DNA of 64,000 nt from Polytrichum commune. Its lineage: Eukaryota; Streptophyta; Polytrichopsida; Polytrichales; Polytrichaceae. The DNA lies in contig OX485807.1 in assembly GCA_950295325.1 (NCBI GenBank), positions 4,776,501 through 4,840,500 of the forward strand. Reading direction: 5' to 3'. Shown here piece by piece: positions 1 to 12,844 of this stretch. Below the pieces are notes generated by a model. That model saw only the letters and a list, made by a program, of their open reading frames with translations. It was not told the origin of the DNA and did no database searches. The stretch's first letter is position 1; each line of letters opens with the position of its first letter. The position numbers and the translations under genes are program-made.

Positions 1-451
1 ATACTCTATTGTGTTATACATTTTATAATTAATATGTTTGTCCATATAGATTCACAAAACTCATGAATGTGTTTGTCAAATAAATTTTGGTAGAATATCG
101 GTTTATGCATAATTGGAAGGGATTGTCAAATCAGCCACAAATTGGTTAAAACGACCAATTGAGATGAGTCGTGTGGTCACATGTCCTGTCAAGAATTTCA
201 GAGTTCTAGTTGTGTATTGAAATGTATGAAAGAGGAAGCAAAGTTGATACCTTATTTCTCTTCAAGCGTGTGATGAATAATCAAAATTTGACAAGTCATG
301 TAACACCACAATGCATCTTTGTGGTTATTTTAACAACCTATGTGGTTGATTTACCAATCTCTAATCTTTATATTAAGTTTTTGCAATTATTCTATATCAT
401 GTAAAAACTTGTAATCTAGAGCATTTTGAATTTATCCAATGAACATATTTA
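1..451. other. AT-rich stretch with nothing recognised
   Basis: No coding frame, repeat or motif that I can support. The only open frames are short, AT-driven and without family resemblance. The segment ends where the long-TIR element begins. Confidence 0.6.
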
Positions 452-1749
452 GGGGTTGTTTACACCATGAATAATGAAGTTGTTTCAAGACCTTGTAAAA
501 CTTGTGATTGGTTGTTGAAATCATCCCGGGACCACTTCGGGTTACACCAAGGAAAAATATCAGAGTGACCATGAAGCTCGAGGTCCCCGAAAATAAATAT
601 TTTAAGGCCTACATTATTCATTGACATGGCCTACATTATCCGCTTGCATTTTGGGGGAGAGAGGGCATAGGGGCTTACAACTAAGGCAAAGGCCTTCTAC
701 GGCTTCATCATATGGCCCACATACAATCTTATTCACTCCATTCATTTTTTGTAAAAAGAATTGACTAATATTTTGAAGATTTTACATTGTTTGTTTGTTT
801 GTTGTTTTTGTAAATTCCTCTACCATCTCGTTTCAAATAACAATTAGGTGATGCATTTCAAAATCTTTCCACTTGATTTCTGCCATGTCTTTTCCATTGC
901 CAAATCTTCTTCAACAGATCCATCAACGTTAATGACATTGTTTTTATTGGTTTTCTACATCTTCTTCTCTCCTCCTTTTGTTGAACGCATCCATACTTTC
1001 TAGTAACTTATTTATTTGTTGTTGCTACCTCTTTTTTTCTTCTTACAAGACACCAGCTCCAACAATTGAAAGGGGGCTCTCTAATTATTATCTTTGCCAA
1101 AAATTGAACATGGATATAATTGGAGGAAGACAAAATGCACTAGAAGACAAGGGAAACAAATTAAAACCATGCAATATTTGAGAAATCAATGTCTTGTTAT
1201 TCTTGAAAATTGAAGTTGTCATTTTTTTAACATCCATTGTGAATTTTGTGACAACTCTCTTTGCGACTCTTTATGTGACTCCTCATCAACAGTTAATCCT
1301 TCCATGTTTTAAAAACAAAAATCGACACACGACTACCCAAACCATGCAAAAACAAGGATGCAACAAAAATGAGAGAATGATGCAAACAACAGCCTTTTCT
1401 ATTGTAGTCTTAAAGTATAATGTTTGTATGTCATAAAAAAAGTTGCCATTGTATCTACAACCCCCAAACAAATTCAATAACTTTTTAGTATAACAATATT
1501 TCTCTATCATGGGCCTTTGTCTTTTTCTACTAGAGCACCTCTTTTGCCTCTCCCAACACAAAACCCATTGGACCATATCAATGGATAATGTAACCCTTAA
1601 AATATTTCTTTTGGGGACCTTGAACTCCATGGTCACTCTAACATTTTTTCCTTGATGTAAACCGAAGTCGTCCTGGAACAAGTTCAACAACCATTCACAT
1701 ATTTTACAGGTTTTGGGACGACTTTAAGGTCCATGGTGTAAACAACCCC
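452..1749. mobile_element. Non-autonomous DNA element with long terminal inverted repeats (copy 1)
   Basis: The ends are inverted copies: GGGGTTGTTTACACCATG at the left matches CATGGTGTAAACAACCCC at the right. Similarity continues inward for roughly 200 bp: both ends carry an alternation of TGACCATG, GGTCCCC and an ATATTTTAAGG block. Long TIRs of this kind are typical of MULE-like or foldback elements. The interior (about 700-1500) has no transposase-like frame. A minus-strand frame at 1286-1690 lies mostly in the right TIR and has a counterpart at 32348-32548 in copy 2, so it is a repeat shadow rather than a gene. The flanks are TTA and TAA, so no clear direct target-site duplication can be assigned. 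Superfamily is uncertain. Confidence 0.7.
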
Positions 1750-1752
1750 TAA

Positions 1753-3400
1753 ATGTGGACCTTCATAACCATATGTTAGGATCATATTGAAATTTTGTGT
1801 GCTTAAAATCTATTGTATTAAGCAAAATCGAATATATTTATATATAATATATTTTGTTGAAATATTTCTTTGGAAAACTAATCCCAACCTCGATGTTTAC
1901 TTCTAAACATGATTCTAAATAGTTCATATAAGGTGAAAACTAATTAATCTTAGAATTATGTAGTGCAATATGATAATTTGCAGGTTTTGTCAACCATAGC
2001 CTTGGTTCAAAGCATTTTTTGAGGTAAGATTTACAAAACATCATATTAATATTTAATGTAAAATGAGTCATTGATTGATTTTATGAAAATTTTAAAGTCT
2101 AGAGGGTGCACCTTTCATAACACATATGAGTATACATGAGTGCACAAAAGGGGCATTAATTTGAACTTTGGTATACTATGTATACATATGCTACACAAAT
2201 TATAGCTTGTAGTTGTGTACAGGTATGAAGGATCTCTAAAGAATGTACAACATTTGTACTTGTAACTTGTATGATAGTGTCACTAGACTTTAAGGAATAT
2301 GTAATTCATATTGGATTAAACTAAATGAACAAATTTCTCATTTCCTTATCTCATTCATGCATGTATGAAAGAGGCAATATTGGCTTTTTGAAAGGGGTCA
2401 TTGAGTTGAGAACGAGGCCATGTCTTGCTTAGGGTTGCAAGTGGAACATGCCACACTCCTTTGTGGAGGCCGTCAAAAGGGAACGAATCTACAACATTCA
2501 GATTATGAGCCTGACAAGTTGCCAATTACTCTATCCCGCGCACATAATAAAGGCAAATGCAAATGGTTCATGTGGGTGGTTGATGTAGGTAGTGATTGTA
2601 GGCATTAGGTAACTTAAAAGTTAGGTCTTGTTGCAAATGTTAGCAACAAAGTTCGTTGAAATTGCAAAGGTGCTCAAAACTCCCCCTTTCTGCATTTGTT
2701 TTATGTGTTGCACATTGCCCCTACCTCGTTTGGGTGCTCGTCACATTAGTGGCTTTGTGTATTGGAACGTGGAAGCAATAATAAGTGTTTATAAATAAAT
2801 TCTTCCATCAATTGATATCTTGGTTTTGAATAGAAAGTAGAATGTTTGTCTTGTCTCCAAATTAAGATGTTGCTATTATTCAAGGATGCAAGGTGGAGAC
2901 TTATCCACAAGTGGAACAAGATGAGCCAAGTAGTTTTGGTTTGTTTTGCTTTTCTTTTTTTTCTTTTTTTTCGGTTGAAGATACTTTGAGTTTTGATTGC
3001 TATCGGAACTACAAGATGCAAGCAAGGAAACCAAGATAAGAACACACATGAAATATTGTCAATTGTGATAGCCCAGAAAAAAGCTCCAATTAAGGTGCGG
3101 TCAGTTGGGATGGTTTATAAGATGCGTAGAAATTTTGATAATCGTTGGGTGGAGTATAGGCATCCAATTGACTTGATGGACCGTACATCAAACATGGACA
3201 TTGGCTTATGTTGGTATTAAAAAGTCCAACAACAAGTGGACTTACGATCTTACCGATCATTTGATGAAAAACGTCATATGATCTTATTGATCTTTTGAAA
3301 CAATAATTGCACTAGCTTCTATGATATATATTATAGACTTAGATGCTTATGAGATACATCCAAGGATGGAAAAGATTTTTAACGACTTTATGATGAATGA
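1753..3400. other. Gene-free AT-rich stretch
   Basis: Mostly unique-looking sequence. Short open frames exist at 2420-2608 (+), 2746-3045 (-) and 2993-3220 (+), but they show no recognisable domain, no copy elsewhere in the window and no splice structure I can defend. A poly-T/C tract lies near 2949-2971. Confidence 0.5.
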
Positions 3401-3609
3401 GTAGGTCCCATGCGTATACCCTATTTTAAATACTAAAAATTTCTCAAAGTTAGAAAGTTGACAAGAAGATGTCCCAAGAATTTCACTCAGATTTCAAAAT
3501 AGGCTCCAATATACAACAAGTTAACAAGCTCTTAATAGTAAGTTCTCTCAAAGAAGGATCAAACCCACGGTTTCATCCCTCTTTGAGAGACTTTATGGAT
3601 AACTCTATC
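3401..3609 (+). repeat. X repeat, half copy
   Basis: Shares a series of blocks with 24345-24566 (same strand) and, in reverse complement, with the left parts of 13357-13959 and 59005-59405. In order these are AGGTCCCATG, a TTTCAAAATAGGCTCCAA block, ATCAAACCCACGGTTTC and the terminal GGATAACTCTA. Only one of the two inverted ends seen in the full elements is present. The open frame at 3469-3684 is inside the repeat and is not considered a gene. Confidence 0.65.
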
Positions 3610-4623
3610 ATCAGGAAAAAAAACACAAATTGTACACATAACGTACAAGGCTCAATGCTTCACATGTTCTTAATGGCAATATGAAGTCATGTCAAAGTCA
3701 TCTTGTATAAATGAATGGATCATTCCTAGCTAGGCTAGGCAGAAAGTGAGGCCATAGTGACAGGCAAGTTGTCTTCCTCCGGCAACTGTTCTTAGATTGT
3801 CCAATTGATTCAAGAGCTCTACATAACTAATGTCCTTGTTGAATTTGTGTGGGATTTGGCAGAGAGATTTGGTGCGAATAAAAGCTTCAACCCTTTATTG
3901 CCCACGGGTGCATTCCAATGAACTTGGAACTTTCGTATCACCTTTGATGTCAAGGCACTGCAACTCACTATCAGTATCATATTTTAAGATCAATCAATGG
4001 TATGTGGTAACCAATTGCACTATGAAGATATGGGAAGAAAATCCCTTAATTTCAACAATATCCAAGAAGATTCGATGATTGGAAGTTGAAGTTCCCAAGT
4101 TGGGACAACTAGTGAAAATCTTTATTTTTCAAAATATGGACGATGGATGGATGAGGAAAAACATTAAACTTAAGTGGAGGGATGTGTGTGTATTTAGGTC
4201 ATGCATATGTAAGAATTTGGATGTCCAAATTTGGAGTTCATAGGCCTATTCTAGAGGTGGTCAAAGTTTGTTGATTGGATGATGAGTGTCTCTCACATAA
4301 TAAACATATGAGGTTTTGGTCATACAATAAGTGACTTGATTTCTCGTGACAAAAGTCATATGAAACTGGTAGTTACCTAAAGCGTGTTTAGCTAACATAT
4401 GACAAGTTTCTAATTATCCAGCTAAGATCATGCATCTCACCTAGGCCATGTTCAACTAACACAGGTGCACACGGCACACAACCATGCAAGCATAGTTAGT
4501 TATTTCATATTGATTACACTTTATTATATTTGTTGTTGCCTAGCCGGATGAGGAGAGTGGTTTAGCTGACCCTTTACCCTTTCAAAGAAAATAACACTTA
4601 AAGCTCAATACTATTGATTTTAC

Positions 4624-4781
4624 GATAACATTATTCATATCCATAACAATGTATTGTGGGAGTGACAATATTCTGCAAAAAATTCCCAGACATTCCCCAC
4701 ATTTAATCTGAATGTGAAAAATATTCCATAAAATATTGTTGATCCCACATAACACTGTTATGGATCTGAATGATGTTATGA
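4624..4781. mobile_element. Short hairpin MITE, copy A
   Basis: Almost the whole 158-bp unit is an imperfect palindrome. The left arm begins GATAACATTATTCATATCC and the right arm ends with its complement, GGATCTGAATGATGTTATG. Three further copies lie at 35401-35567, 35983-36138 and 39276-39421. They have no coding capacity. If transcribed, each would fold into a long stem, as MITE-derived small-RNA precursors do. Confidence 0.75.
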
Positions 4782-5403
4782 TAAGGGTGACCTAACATAA
4801 AAAGATCATATTTCTCCACCAATTCCCTAGACTCTTCGCACTTGGAGAACACCACCCTAGTGTTGAGTACTGTTATGTCACTTGCAATTATAAAGAACTG
4901 CAGGCTACAACATCAAGGCACATGTATCTACTTGGTATGCCCCCACAATCACAGGGGATAAAGTAGAACATGGAGAGAGCCAATTGGCCCATGACGGCCA
5001 CTGTAAGGCTAAGTGGCATCTGTAGCATAGGGTAGGAAGGCAATAGCTCCCCTAATTAGCCGCCACAGCTGCCACCATTAGACCAACTTGCCCAGTGTCT
5101 GGGGAGATTTTTGAGCATAATCGGTCGGTCAGAATGCTAGTGTTTCCAAGTCCACCCAGTCAAGTTCCATGTTGCGATCTTTTGGTTTTTCTTTATTAAT
5201 TTGTAGTACAGTGTATAGATCCCTCTAAAACGATCGGTAGATTGATTTCCTGAAGTCTTGAGCTTCAAGCGGTTCATCTACAACTAGCAGTCGGTTCTCA
5301 CCGTTCATTGAACTGGCCACGTGTCCGATGTTGAGCACTTGGTGATGTCTTTCCTGCCTCCTTCCCATGCTACAATGTGCAAGAGCCAGTGTGGCAAACT
5401 ACT
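4782..5403. other. Gene-free, slightly GC-richer stretch
   Basis: Base composition rises towards the pseudogene to the right. I see no frame, repeat or RNA gene here. It could be the downstream flank of the minus-strand remnant at 5404-5944. Confidence 0.4.
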
Positions 5404-5944
5404 TCACTGCCTAAGCGATATTGGAGAAGGATTTGAGATCGAATAAAGAAAGTCAAGTTGCAACAGATAAGCAGTCATGGAGAATTGCATGAAACTCAGT
5501 GGCACTACACTCTCGAATTGCGTGACATTGATTTTCCACCGCCCAGCGATTTGCAGAAATGCATTGTTCTCACCTGAAGTTTTGGCCGCAAATTCAGTTC
5601 GAAAGCTCCCTCGGTCTACAACCATTACGTTGCCTTGCTCGTTTTGAGAGATGACGATCAACACACCCGAGTCCTTCGTGAATTCTGTTGGGAGTTTTGA
5701 AGATTTTGAGATACATGTAATATTCTAACACATTCCACTAATTCTCACCGACCTTGCAACCCATGAGCTTCCAGTTCCTTTTGGCCAACATAGAAGCATG
5801 GTTTAGACCAATGTTGGTGTAGTATATAGGTGAATGCATGGTGTCGATAGTCAGCAACAATGATGGTATCAAAGAATCTATCGTGGGTATCAAAATCATA
5901 ATACAAATCGAATATTTGTCATAGTATGCGACGTCGGCGGCCAC
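5404..5944 (-). pseudogene. Gene-like remnant of unknown family, possible two exons
   Basis: Two minus-strand open frames sit head to tail: 5944-5738 (68 codons) and 5664-5404 (86 codons). Between them is a short, GT-rich-to-AG gap that could be read as a roughly 64-bp intron (donor GTGAGAAT near 5746, acceptor CCCAACAG near 5683). In the second part the frame extends upstream to the acceptor and gives SKLPTEFTKDSGVLIVISQ. GC content is higher than the surroundings and codons look protein-like. In an alternative frame the first part also reads smoothly (for example a stretch DYRHHAFTYILHQHW), so the true frame is undecided. I do not recognise a family; a weak B3-like look in the second part is not enough to name it. 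A chance open region is possible. Confidence 0.3.
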
Positions 5945-6029
5945 ACCTCATCCGGGGGGTTTCATTCATTTAGATTTGGATGGATGAACCCTAGGAGTTG
6001 GAGAGATGCTCCTAAGTGAGGAGCCTCCT

Positions 6030-6290
6030 TCTTGGCTTGGCATTCTTGCCAAGTCAAGCCTTGTGAGTTGAGTGTGTGGAGAGAGCTTGTGTGAGGTGAA
6101 GATTGCATGTTGTTGTAATAAAATCTTGAGTTCTTCTCCCCTTACTTACACTCTTGGATTCTCCCGTGGTGGAGTGAGAGATAACTTAACTCATTGTGTG
6201 CATTTGAAGAAAGAATTAGAGCTCTTGCTAGGGTTTGATTCTCTTCCTTCTCACTTGGCAAGAATGTTTACAGCAGTGGAGGTGTGATGT
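6030..6290 (+). repeat. Possible LTR fragment
   Basis: Contains a CTTGGCAAGTCAAG-like stretch, a promoter-poor G/T-rich run, then TGTTGTAATAAAATCTTGAG followed by a pyrimidine-rich ACTCTTGGATTCTCCC. The AATAAA followed by a pyrimidine-rich tail resembles the R-U5 part of plant LTR retrotransposons. No matching second LTR, primer-binding site or internal coding region was found, so this is a weak call. Confidence 0.2.
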
Positions 6291-9200
6291 GTATGTGTGC
6301 CTTTGCTATGTTTTAGTTTTATTTGTTAGTGGTGGTTGAGACTCGAGCTGCAATGACACACGATCGCTATTTACACGACATGTTTATATTTGGTGTGTAT
6401 TTCAAAGTGAGAGATTTTTTGCATACCCGAGTTATTATTTGGGTCAATACCATTCTAAACCATATTGATATTAGGGCGATTTTACATAGGTATGAAGGTT
6501 CTTGTGTGATATAAAGACCCGAATGGTCTTGAAGAAAAATATAAAAATACCATCAAATACCCATACTGCACTGGTATAAGAAATGATGAAATCCTCATTG
6601 TAGATACATATTGTAGTCATTGTTGATGATGACCACTCCTTTTCAAAAACCATTGTTGGATGAGAAATGAGTGGGTGTCCCACATCGTCTTACACAAGAT
6701 CACTAGAAATGGAAGTAAGTATGGCTAAGCAAGTCAAACTATGGATGAGAAAGCACGGGGCGGACACTTGGTGTACAATTGTGGTACACATGTGCGTTGA
6801 GAGGTCCCTATTTGAATGCACCCTATAGTTATATAAAGACGCTATTTTTGGTCAAATCTATTGACCCTATTCTTATTGATATGGTGTAAGAGGCATACAT
6901 TTATAGGATGCTATGTTTCTTAGAAATTTGATATTTTGACATAATTTTGTGGTTGAACCAAAACATATGTGCTTGCATCCAACAATCATACACACAACAT
7001 AAACAACAAATATAGATAACATAATACACTTCAACCTAGTAGTTGAGGACACCCAAATGCATATATCAAAACCATACGAGAACCTTCCTACACCACCCTA
7101 AGTAAAAAAACAAGCACACCCCACCCAAAAGAACCACCTATACCAAACGTTCTCGCAACACTATCCCACAGGAGATACATGATTAATAATTTCAAATGAT
7201 GCATTGCAAATGCTTAAAATGGATTAGGGGATGAAAATTGGTAAGACAATTTCAATAAATTGTGGCATGTACATGCCTAGTGTTTAAAAACACTAAAAAT
7301 TGGCATTTGATTAATTCAAACAAGCCCATAGAAACAAACGATGTACAACAAAACCTTAAATCTTGCTATTTGGGATTTTAAGGGCATGTCTAATGTTGAA
7401 GTGGCCACCAAAAACAACTACTACTGATATTCTCAAGGTGCATTTCTCTCCAATAACTCATCAATTGCATGCAATCAAGTGCACTTATTCACAGTTGCGT
7501 ACTTACATATCAATAAAATACCCTTCTACATGCACTTCATTGTTGAGATTTCACAGAGTGATTTCGATCCTGGGGGTGGACTCTTCATTGGAAACCTAAA
7601 TGATGTGCGTGTGTCACTATGAAATTAAAGTTGCAATGGATGGTTGGAATGGACAAGTTTTGTCCTAGCGTAGGCTTATTGCATTAAGCTTATATCTGCC
7701 TCTTTCCAGCATTACCACAACATCTCAAAATATCTTGTTTATGTATATAATTGTGAAGATAAATAACTACATTGTTTATGTACATGTTTATGGTTTTAGT
7801 ATCACTTACCCTATTGTGAGGTATATGCCTCACCTATGGTTAGGTTACAGTAATCATCAATAGTTTAATCACATCACACTTGATATTAGTATACTCAATA
7901 TATACTATGAGGATCGTGCCTAGATTACATTCATTGTCAACAAATTGACCAATGCTATAAACACATGACACTCGACACACGGGTAGATCACTTAGTGCAT
8001 TTTAAAAACAACGTGCGGCATAATATAGAGAGGATTAAAATCATTTGAAATAAAAATTATAAAGGAATTCCAAATAATGAAGGGGCCATTAAATGTAGAC
8101 AATCCCATTATAAGTAAGTTAGATGAACATAAAACGTGGGTCATTATTTTTTTGTAAAATTAATATAGGGGCTGAAGATAAGGATCCTAGAAGGTATGTT
8201 TAGTATGGTATGTAAATGGGTTTAGGACTCACGGGGATGGATGATAATTGGGATATTTATTACTTAAAAGGAATATAGAGTACAAAAAATTGCAGTGACT
8301 TGGACAATATAAGTAATGGAAGGGTGCAAACAAATGGGCCATTTTTGAAATTTAAGTAATTATAGGGAGGCTTTAATTCAACCCTTGAAGGTAAATAGCC
8401 CCCCCAAAAAAAAACCCTAGCCGCACGTGGTGCACAAAAATGCCTTAGAGTGATTTACCTGTGACTCGACATTAGTGCAACTGACATTTAAATATCATTT
8501 AGACGAACCACTTGTCCAAAAGTAATAAGGTATGTGCATTTGTGGGGACCAAGAACATCAAATGACAACATCAAAAGCAACAACCCAACTACCACAACTT
8601 TGAATGTTTGTATTCCATCTTTCCCAACCACCATATTTGTGTAGTTTGGGATCTAGTGCATGTGATATTGACAGTTGGAGTTGTCCAAAATTCCTGCATA
8701 AATCCAGATATGCTTAAATCCTACTTCTATGCTTAATAAATATTTGCCTCTTGCGTAATAAACCTTCAAATTATGATCTTAAGTATTCCAATGTGCTATG
8801 CTAATGTCATACTATCAAATATCCACTTCAAGAAGTTATTTATATTCACTAAAATTGCCATGTTTCAACAATCAGCGAACATGATGATGACAATGACAAT
8901 TATAAGATAATCTTTCATCAATGTAAAGGTCTCGGAATTCGGTATTGATGACTTTTTTTTGTCAAAGTGAATAACATGGTCAGGCAACATGTGATTCGTT
9001 CCGTATGCACCTTGTTCAAACCCAGCTAGCTAAAAGTTTATCATAGACATTTGATTTCCATACCCAATGTCCACCTATAGGCGAAAGTCTAACACCTAGA
9101 GTTGTGGGGTTTGCAATATGCATCTTCGAATGTCATTATGTTCATGAAACAACATTCAACACTCTGATGATCGTGCCCGCATCACTACACATTTCATTGT

Positions 9201-9480
9201 CAAAGTGGATATTCTTTGAGTTATTGAATGATATATAGGTTCTCCTCCCCTCCCCCTCCTCCTTAACATCTAAAATGGTTAACAAATTTTGAGCATGTAC
9301 TCCAATCTCTTTTCAACATGTTTTGATGTCCACTCTTAGATTCACACCTAACCATACCATCACTCAAATGTAGGTGTCCATGTAAGATCATATACCGAAC
9401 TAGGCACATCGTCCCAAAATCCAAGAACTCTATACCAGAACTTCATGTGGGAGTTGTTCGAATTGAGAGACTCCATATAT
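6291..9480. other. Gene-free AT-rich stretch
   Basis: No convincing gene. Short AT-driven frames only. A segment at about 7560-7640 (CTGGGGGTGGACTCTTCA and following bases) resembles 14680-14760, suggesting a low-copy dispersed repeat. A G-box-like CACGTG occurs near 8415 without an associated frame. Confidence 0.5.
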
Positions 9481-10187
9481 ACTGATCATTTAACTCTAAG
9501 GTGATTGGAGTATGATTTGATGACATATATTGGAGGAGCCACGGCCGGCAGCAGCCACGGTGATCGACATTGCAAGTACGTACATGGGAATGAGGCCCTG
9601 ATGAGCTTGCGAATCAATAAGCAGGAGTAGGAAGCCATCCATCCTCGTATCGAATGCCAGTCGAATCCCCGCATTTGACAATTTGTCTCATCTTCGTAGC
9701 ATGAATAAATAGGGAGGTCATTGGATGTCGTGATGATGCTGATACCAGGTACAAGCAGCTTCGAACCCGTTACATAGGAAGCTGAAGCATGCGAGCATTT
9801 ATCACATGATGCCCAACGTCCTTGAAGAAAATCAGAATCTTAACAATCTTCTAATAAATCAAATATTCATTCTACGCCTTCATACGCACAGATGATGCTC
9901 AGATGCCGAAACGGGCACCGTTTTCGGATCACTACCTTACCCCCCTGCTCTGCCGCCCTGCACGCGAGTGAGTGAGCGAGCACACTTACAACTGACACCC
10001 CCATTTTCACTTGATCAACCAGGCATCCGGTAACAAGAAAACAGAACCCCTTCACAAAGGCAAGGCACGTTGAAACTAAGAACGAGTCCCCTGCACAAGC
10101 TTCACCGGTTTGTTTTCATGCACACACAGAGCAATCGAAGTAGTAGTCGATTGTATTTGCATTGCTGATGCCTTCATGCTCTCGTAA
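9481..10187. other. GC-elevated island with short frames and a hairpin
   Basis: GC content is clearly above the surroundings. Overlapping minus-strand frames occur at 9486-9674 and 9496-9681. The latter reads as a mildly hydrophobic peptide with FLLLLI and PMYVLAMSITVAAAG, but it is closed by an in-frame stop just upstream and I recognise no family. A 22-bp inverted repeat (CCGAAACGG/CCGTTTTCGG) lies at 9906-9927. This may be a degraded gene fragment; no function is assigned. Confidence 0.3.
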
Positions 10188-10433
10188 GGGCCACTTCACA
10201 CACGAGACTGAAGGCCCGTGACCATTGCATTCCAAGATCTCTCGTTGGTGGAAACGGTGGAGACCGTCCAAGTTCACCTCACACTAGAAAGTGAAGGCCT
10301 AAAGACCCAAAGATTTTATCATGCATGAGGAGTTTACATGGCAGACCATGTTAGTGGTACGGCCTTTGAATCAAAATCAAGGGTCCTCACAGCGTCATGG
10401 TCATGGTTCTTGGCTCATTTGTGAAGTGACCCC
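10188..10433. mobile_element. GGGCC-end MITE, short copy (M1)
   Basis: The left end GGGCCACTTCACACACGAG and right end CTCATTTGTGAAGTGACCCC are inverted copies of each other. They match the ends of the approximately 500-bp relatives at 11839, 34198 and 53882. About 246 bp, so internally deleted. The open frame at 10321-10530 crosses its right end and is not a gene. Confidence 0.7.
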
Positions 10434-11065
10434 AAGTCATGATCCTTATGGACACATGCATGAAAACATGGTAAGAGATCTTTGCTTAGAACATCAACCC
10501 CAAACGAATGAGACGGACGTTTTTGTCTGAGCAGTCACCGTTGCACGACAATATCAACATACACGTATACAATATAATCTTTTGAATTTTGGACACCTAG
10601 ATGGACGAACATTTGTGACAACACTCTTAACTCCACAAAACTTCCATCCGTAGGGTCAATTCTACCGCGAGAGATGTCGTTTTTTCTTTAATGAGCTTTT
10701 GAATTGGATTGAGCTATTTTTGACGATTTTGGGGTGATGTTGCTTCAGCCTTTAGGGGTTAACAATCTGTGATCATAAGGCTAAATGAGTAGTCGCGGTG
10801 TGATTTATCTATCAGATTTATCTGCACCATGCATATTGTTCCAACACCCTTCCGTGTATGTCTTAATTGTTAATGTCTTTACTATTTCTGTCACTATTTG
10901 CTTACATGATGAATTTTTTGTTTCCTTGATCATAAGGTTTCAGTAATAAATGCAGGGACTTGTGAAGACCTGTGGTTGCACCATGCAAAAACAAAGAAAT
11001 TGACCGTGGTATGAAGGGATTAAGGGGTCACCCCTCTTAACTGAACATGTGGTATATAGCAACGC

Positions 11066-11425
11066 TTGTGATTATGAACCGACACCAAAGGGAAATGTGT
11101 CATGATGAGATAGGAATATGTGTTCAAGATATAAACATCATTCGAGGTTCGTTTGTTCTTCTTCTTTTTGGCACAAATTGAAACTAGGTTCATTTGTTCA
11201 CATAACCAAGATTTCATGTGGTTGAATCATTTAAAGGAACAAATTATCTCCACATTGGCCTCTTATAATTTCTAGATCTCAATTCCAATTCTTCAACTAG
11301 AAAGTACATACATCTCTGTAACTTGTAGCTGCTAACAAGATGAGACACTTCCCAATCCAATCCAAAGGCCAAATATGTCTTTGGAGTTCAAAGTGCCCAC
11401 AATAGGGTCACATACCGTGCACATA
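11066..11425 (+). repeat. Dispersed repeat Y
   Basis: Shares ordered blocks with 52822-53130: a GAACCGACACCAAAGG-type start, CATGATGAGATAGGA, CAAGATATAAAC, GAGGTTCGTTTG, then AAGATGAGACACTTCCC near the end. Shorter relatives occur at 19766-19965, 53180-53300, 53520-53640 and 54950-55075. No terminal repeats or coding frame were seen, so the class is unknown. Confidence 0.5.
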
Positions 11426-11838
11426 CCATAACATCAAGGGGTGGTTTTCTTCTCGCTTACATTTTATCAAGAGCGGCTCATTCGCTTCCCAGATCAAGGA
11501 TATAAAGTATATCAAGCAAAAATTAACCATTTAAGACCCATCTATGAATTGACAAATGGCTATTTGGCTGCAAATCCCAAACTTCCAGTTGTGCAGCTAA
11601 ATTTCATAAAAAGAATGGTTGCTTGATATATCCGATTAAGAGAAGACGCCACATTAGGCACATCTACCTTGATTAGCCGGAACTTGTAATTATTGATCAA
11701 AGCCTCTAAGACGTTGCTTGTGTCAGTTACGTACGGCATCCCTTTCCAGCTTGGGAAATTTAAGACCCCCCAAAAAATGTCAGATTATTCTATACTTATG
11801 TGTCTGATATATGTATGTATTTGTCAAAGTAAGGGTGA
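11426..11838. other. Gene-free stretch
   Basis: Open frames at 11441-11626 and 11693-11884 are short and unrecognised; the second runs into the neighbouring MITE. Nothing else was seen. Confidence 0.45.
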
Positions 11839-12326
11839 GGGACACTTCACACACGAGCCAAGAGCCATGATCATGAAATTGTGAGAGCCCAAAAGAAAGT
11901 GTCCAAAGGTTGTCCCAACACACCTCCCAAATCATGTAGTGTGGTCGCAGATCCTCAAGTGTATTGTGAAGTCATATGTGACCAGGTCCTCAACCAAATG
12001 CTATTGCAATGAATTTCTATTCATGTGGGTCCTCGCACGTGATAAAATAGAATAAACATACGGTTGTGAGTGTTTGGAATGCCATGGTCTCCCAGTTTTG
12101 TGTTAGGCCTACCTCCAAGAGGTGGTCTTTGAGAATAGTCCAAGTGACCATGAAACACGATCCATTGGATGCCATGTAGACTTTGCATCCATCTTGCATT
12201 CACATACTCCGTTGGTCTGTCAAGCGCAATGTGAAGCGAACTTGGACTAGCTCTGCCTTTTCCACCAACGAGAGTGCTTGAAGTGTATTGGTCATGGGCT
12301 CTCAGTCTCATGTGTGAAGTGGCCCT
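11839..12326. mobile_element. GGGCC-end MITE, full-length copy (M2)
   Basis: The terminal inverted repeats are GGGACACTTCACACACGAG at the left and CATGTGTGAAGTGGCCC at the right. TTA follows the right end. The interior is alignable by eye along its whole length with 34198-34696 and 53882-54382. A minus-strand frame of about 60 codons (12017-12199) recurs in the same place in all three. PIF/Harbinger-type (Tourist-like) MITEs have TTA/TAA target duplications, which fits the better-preserved relatives. Confidence 0.8.
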
Positions 12327-12844
12327 TAGTCATACTAGGTTTTCTGAACGTATTTTATTTAATGTAAGTCTTGAATAAATATTTACATTCCAGATGCAGT
12401 ATAATTATTTCTACATTCATTCAAAATTGCACAGCAATTGATATTCATGACGTATCTAATTAGTTTTCACCCTATTTCACAATTTAGTGTTAGGTAGTTT
12501 CAAGTTTTTGTCCCCAATAAGACCATCAAATTGATATGAGCTTATATTGTATAGAGGCACTGTAATATGTTAGTCTAGGAAACTAGTTCTTTTGACAACA
12601 TCTTAATGTACTTCTAGTCTCATAAGCCTCTTAGCTTCTTGGACTCAAAAATGAATTTCGTTTTATTGTATTTTCTTAGGCCCAAGCTTACATTATGCAT
12701 TACCTAATAAATAAATGAATGTCGTGATGAAGTTTAAGAAGGGGATTGTGTCAAAAGATAATTTGTCATAACATCATTTTAAACAAATTGGATGGTTCAG
12801 CTAAGTCAATCTGACACGGTCTTAGGGCTAGGGAACCCACATAA
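12327..12844. other. Gene-free AT-rich spacer between two MITEs
   Basis: No frame or repeat recognised; an ordinary AT-rich spacer. Confidence 0.5.

Noticed and set aside
1286..1690. 134-codon minus-strand open frame
   Set aside because: Lies mostly in the right terminal inverted repeat of the 452-1749 element and its counterpart in copy 2 is broken and differently sized; no domain.
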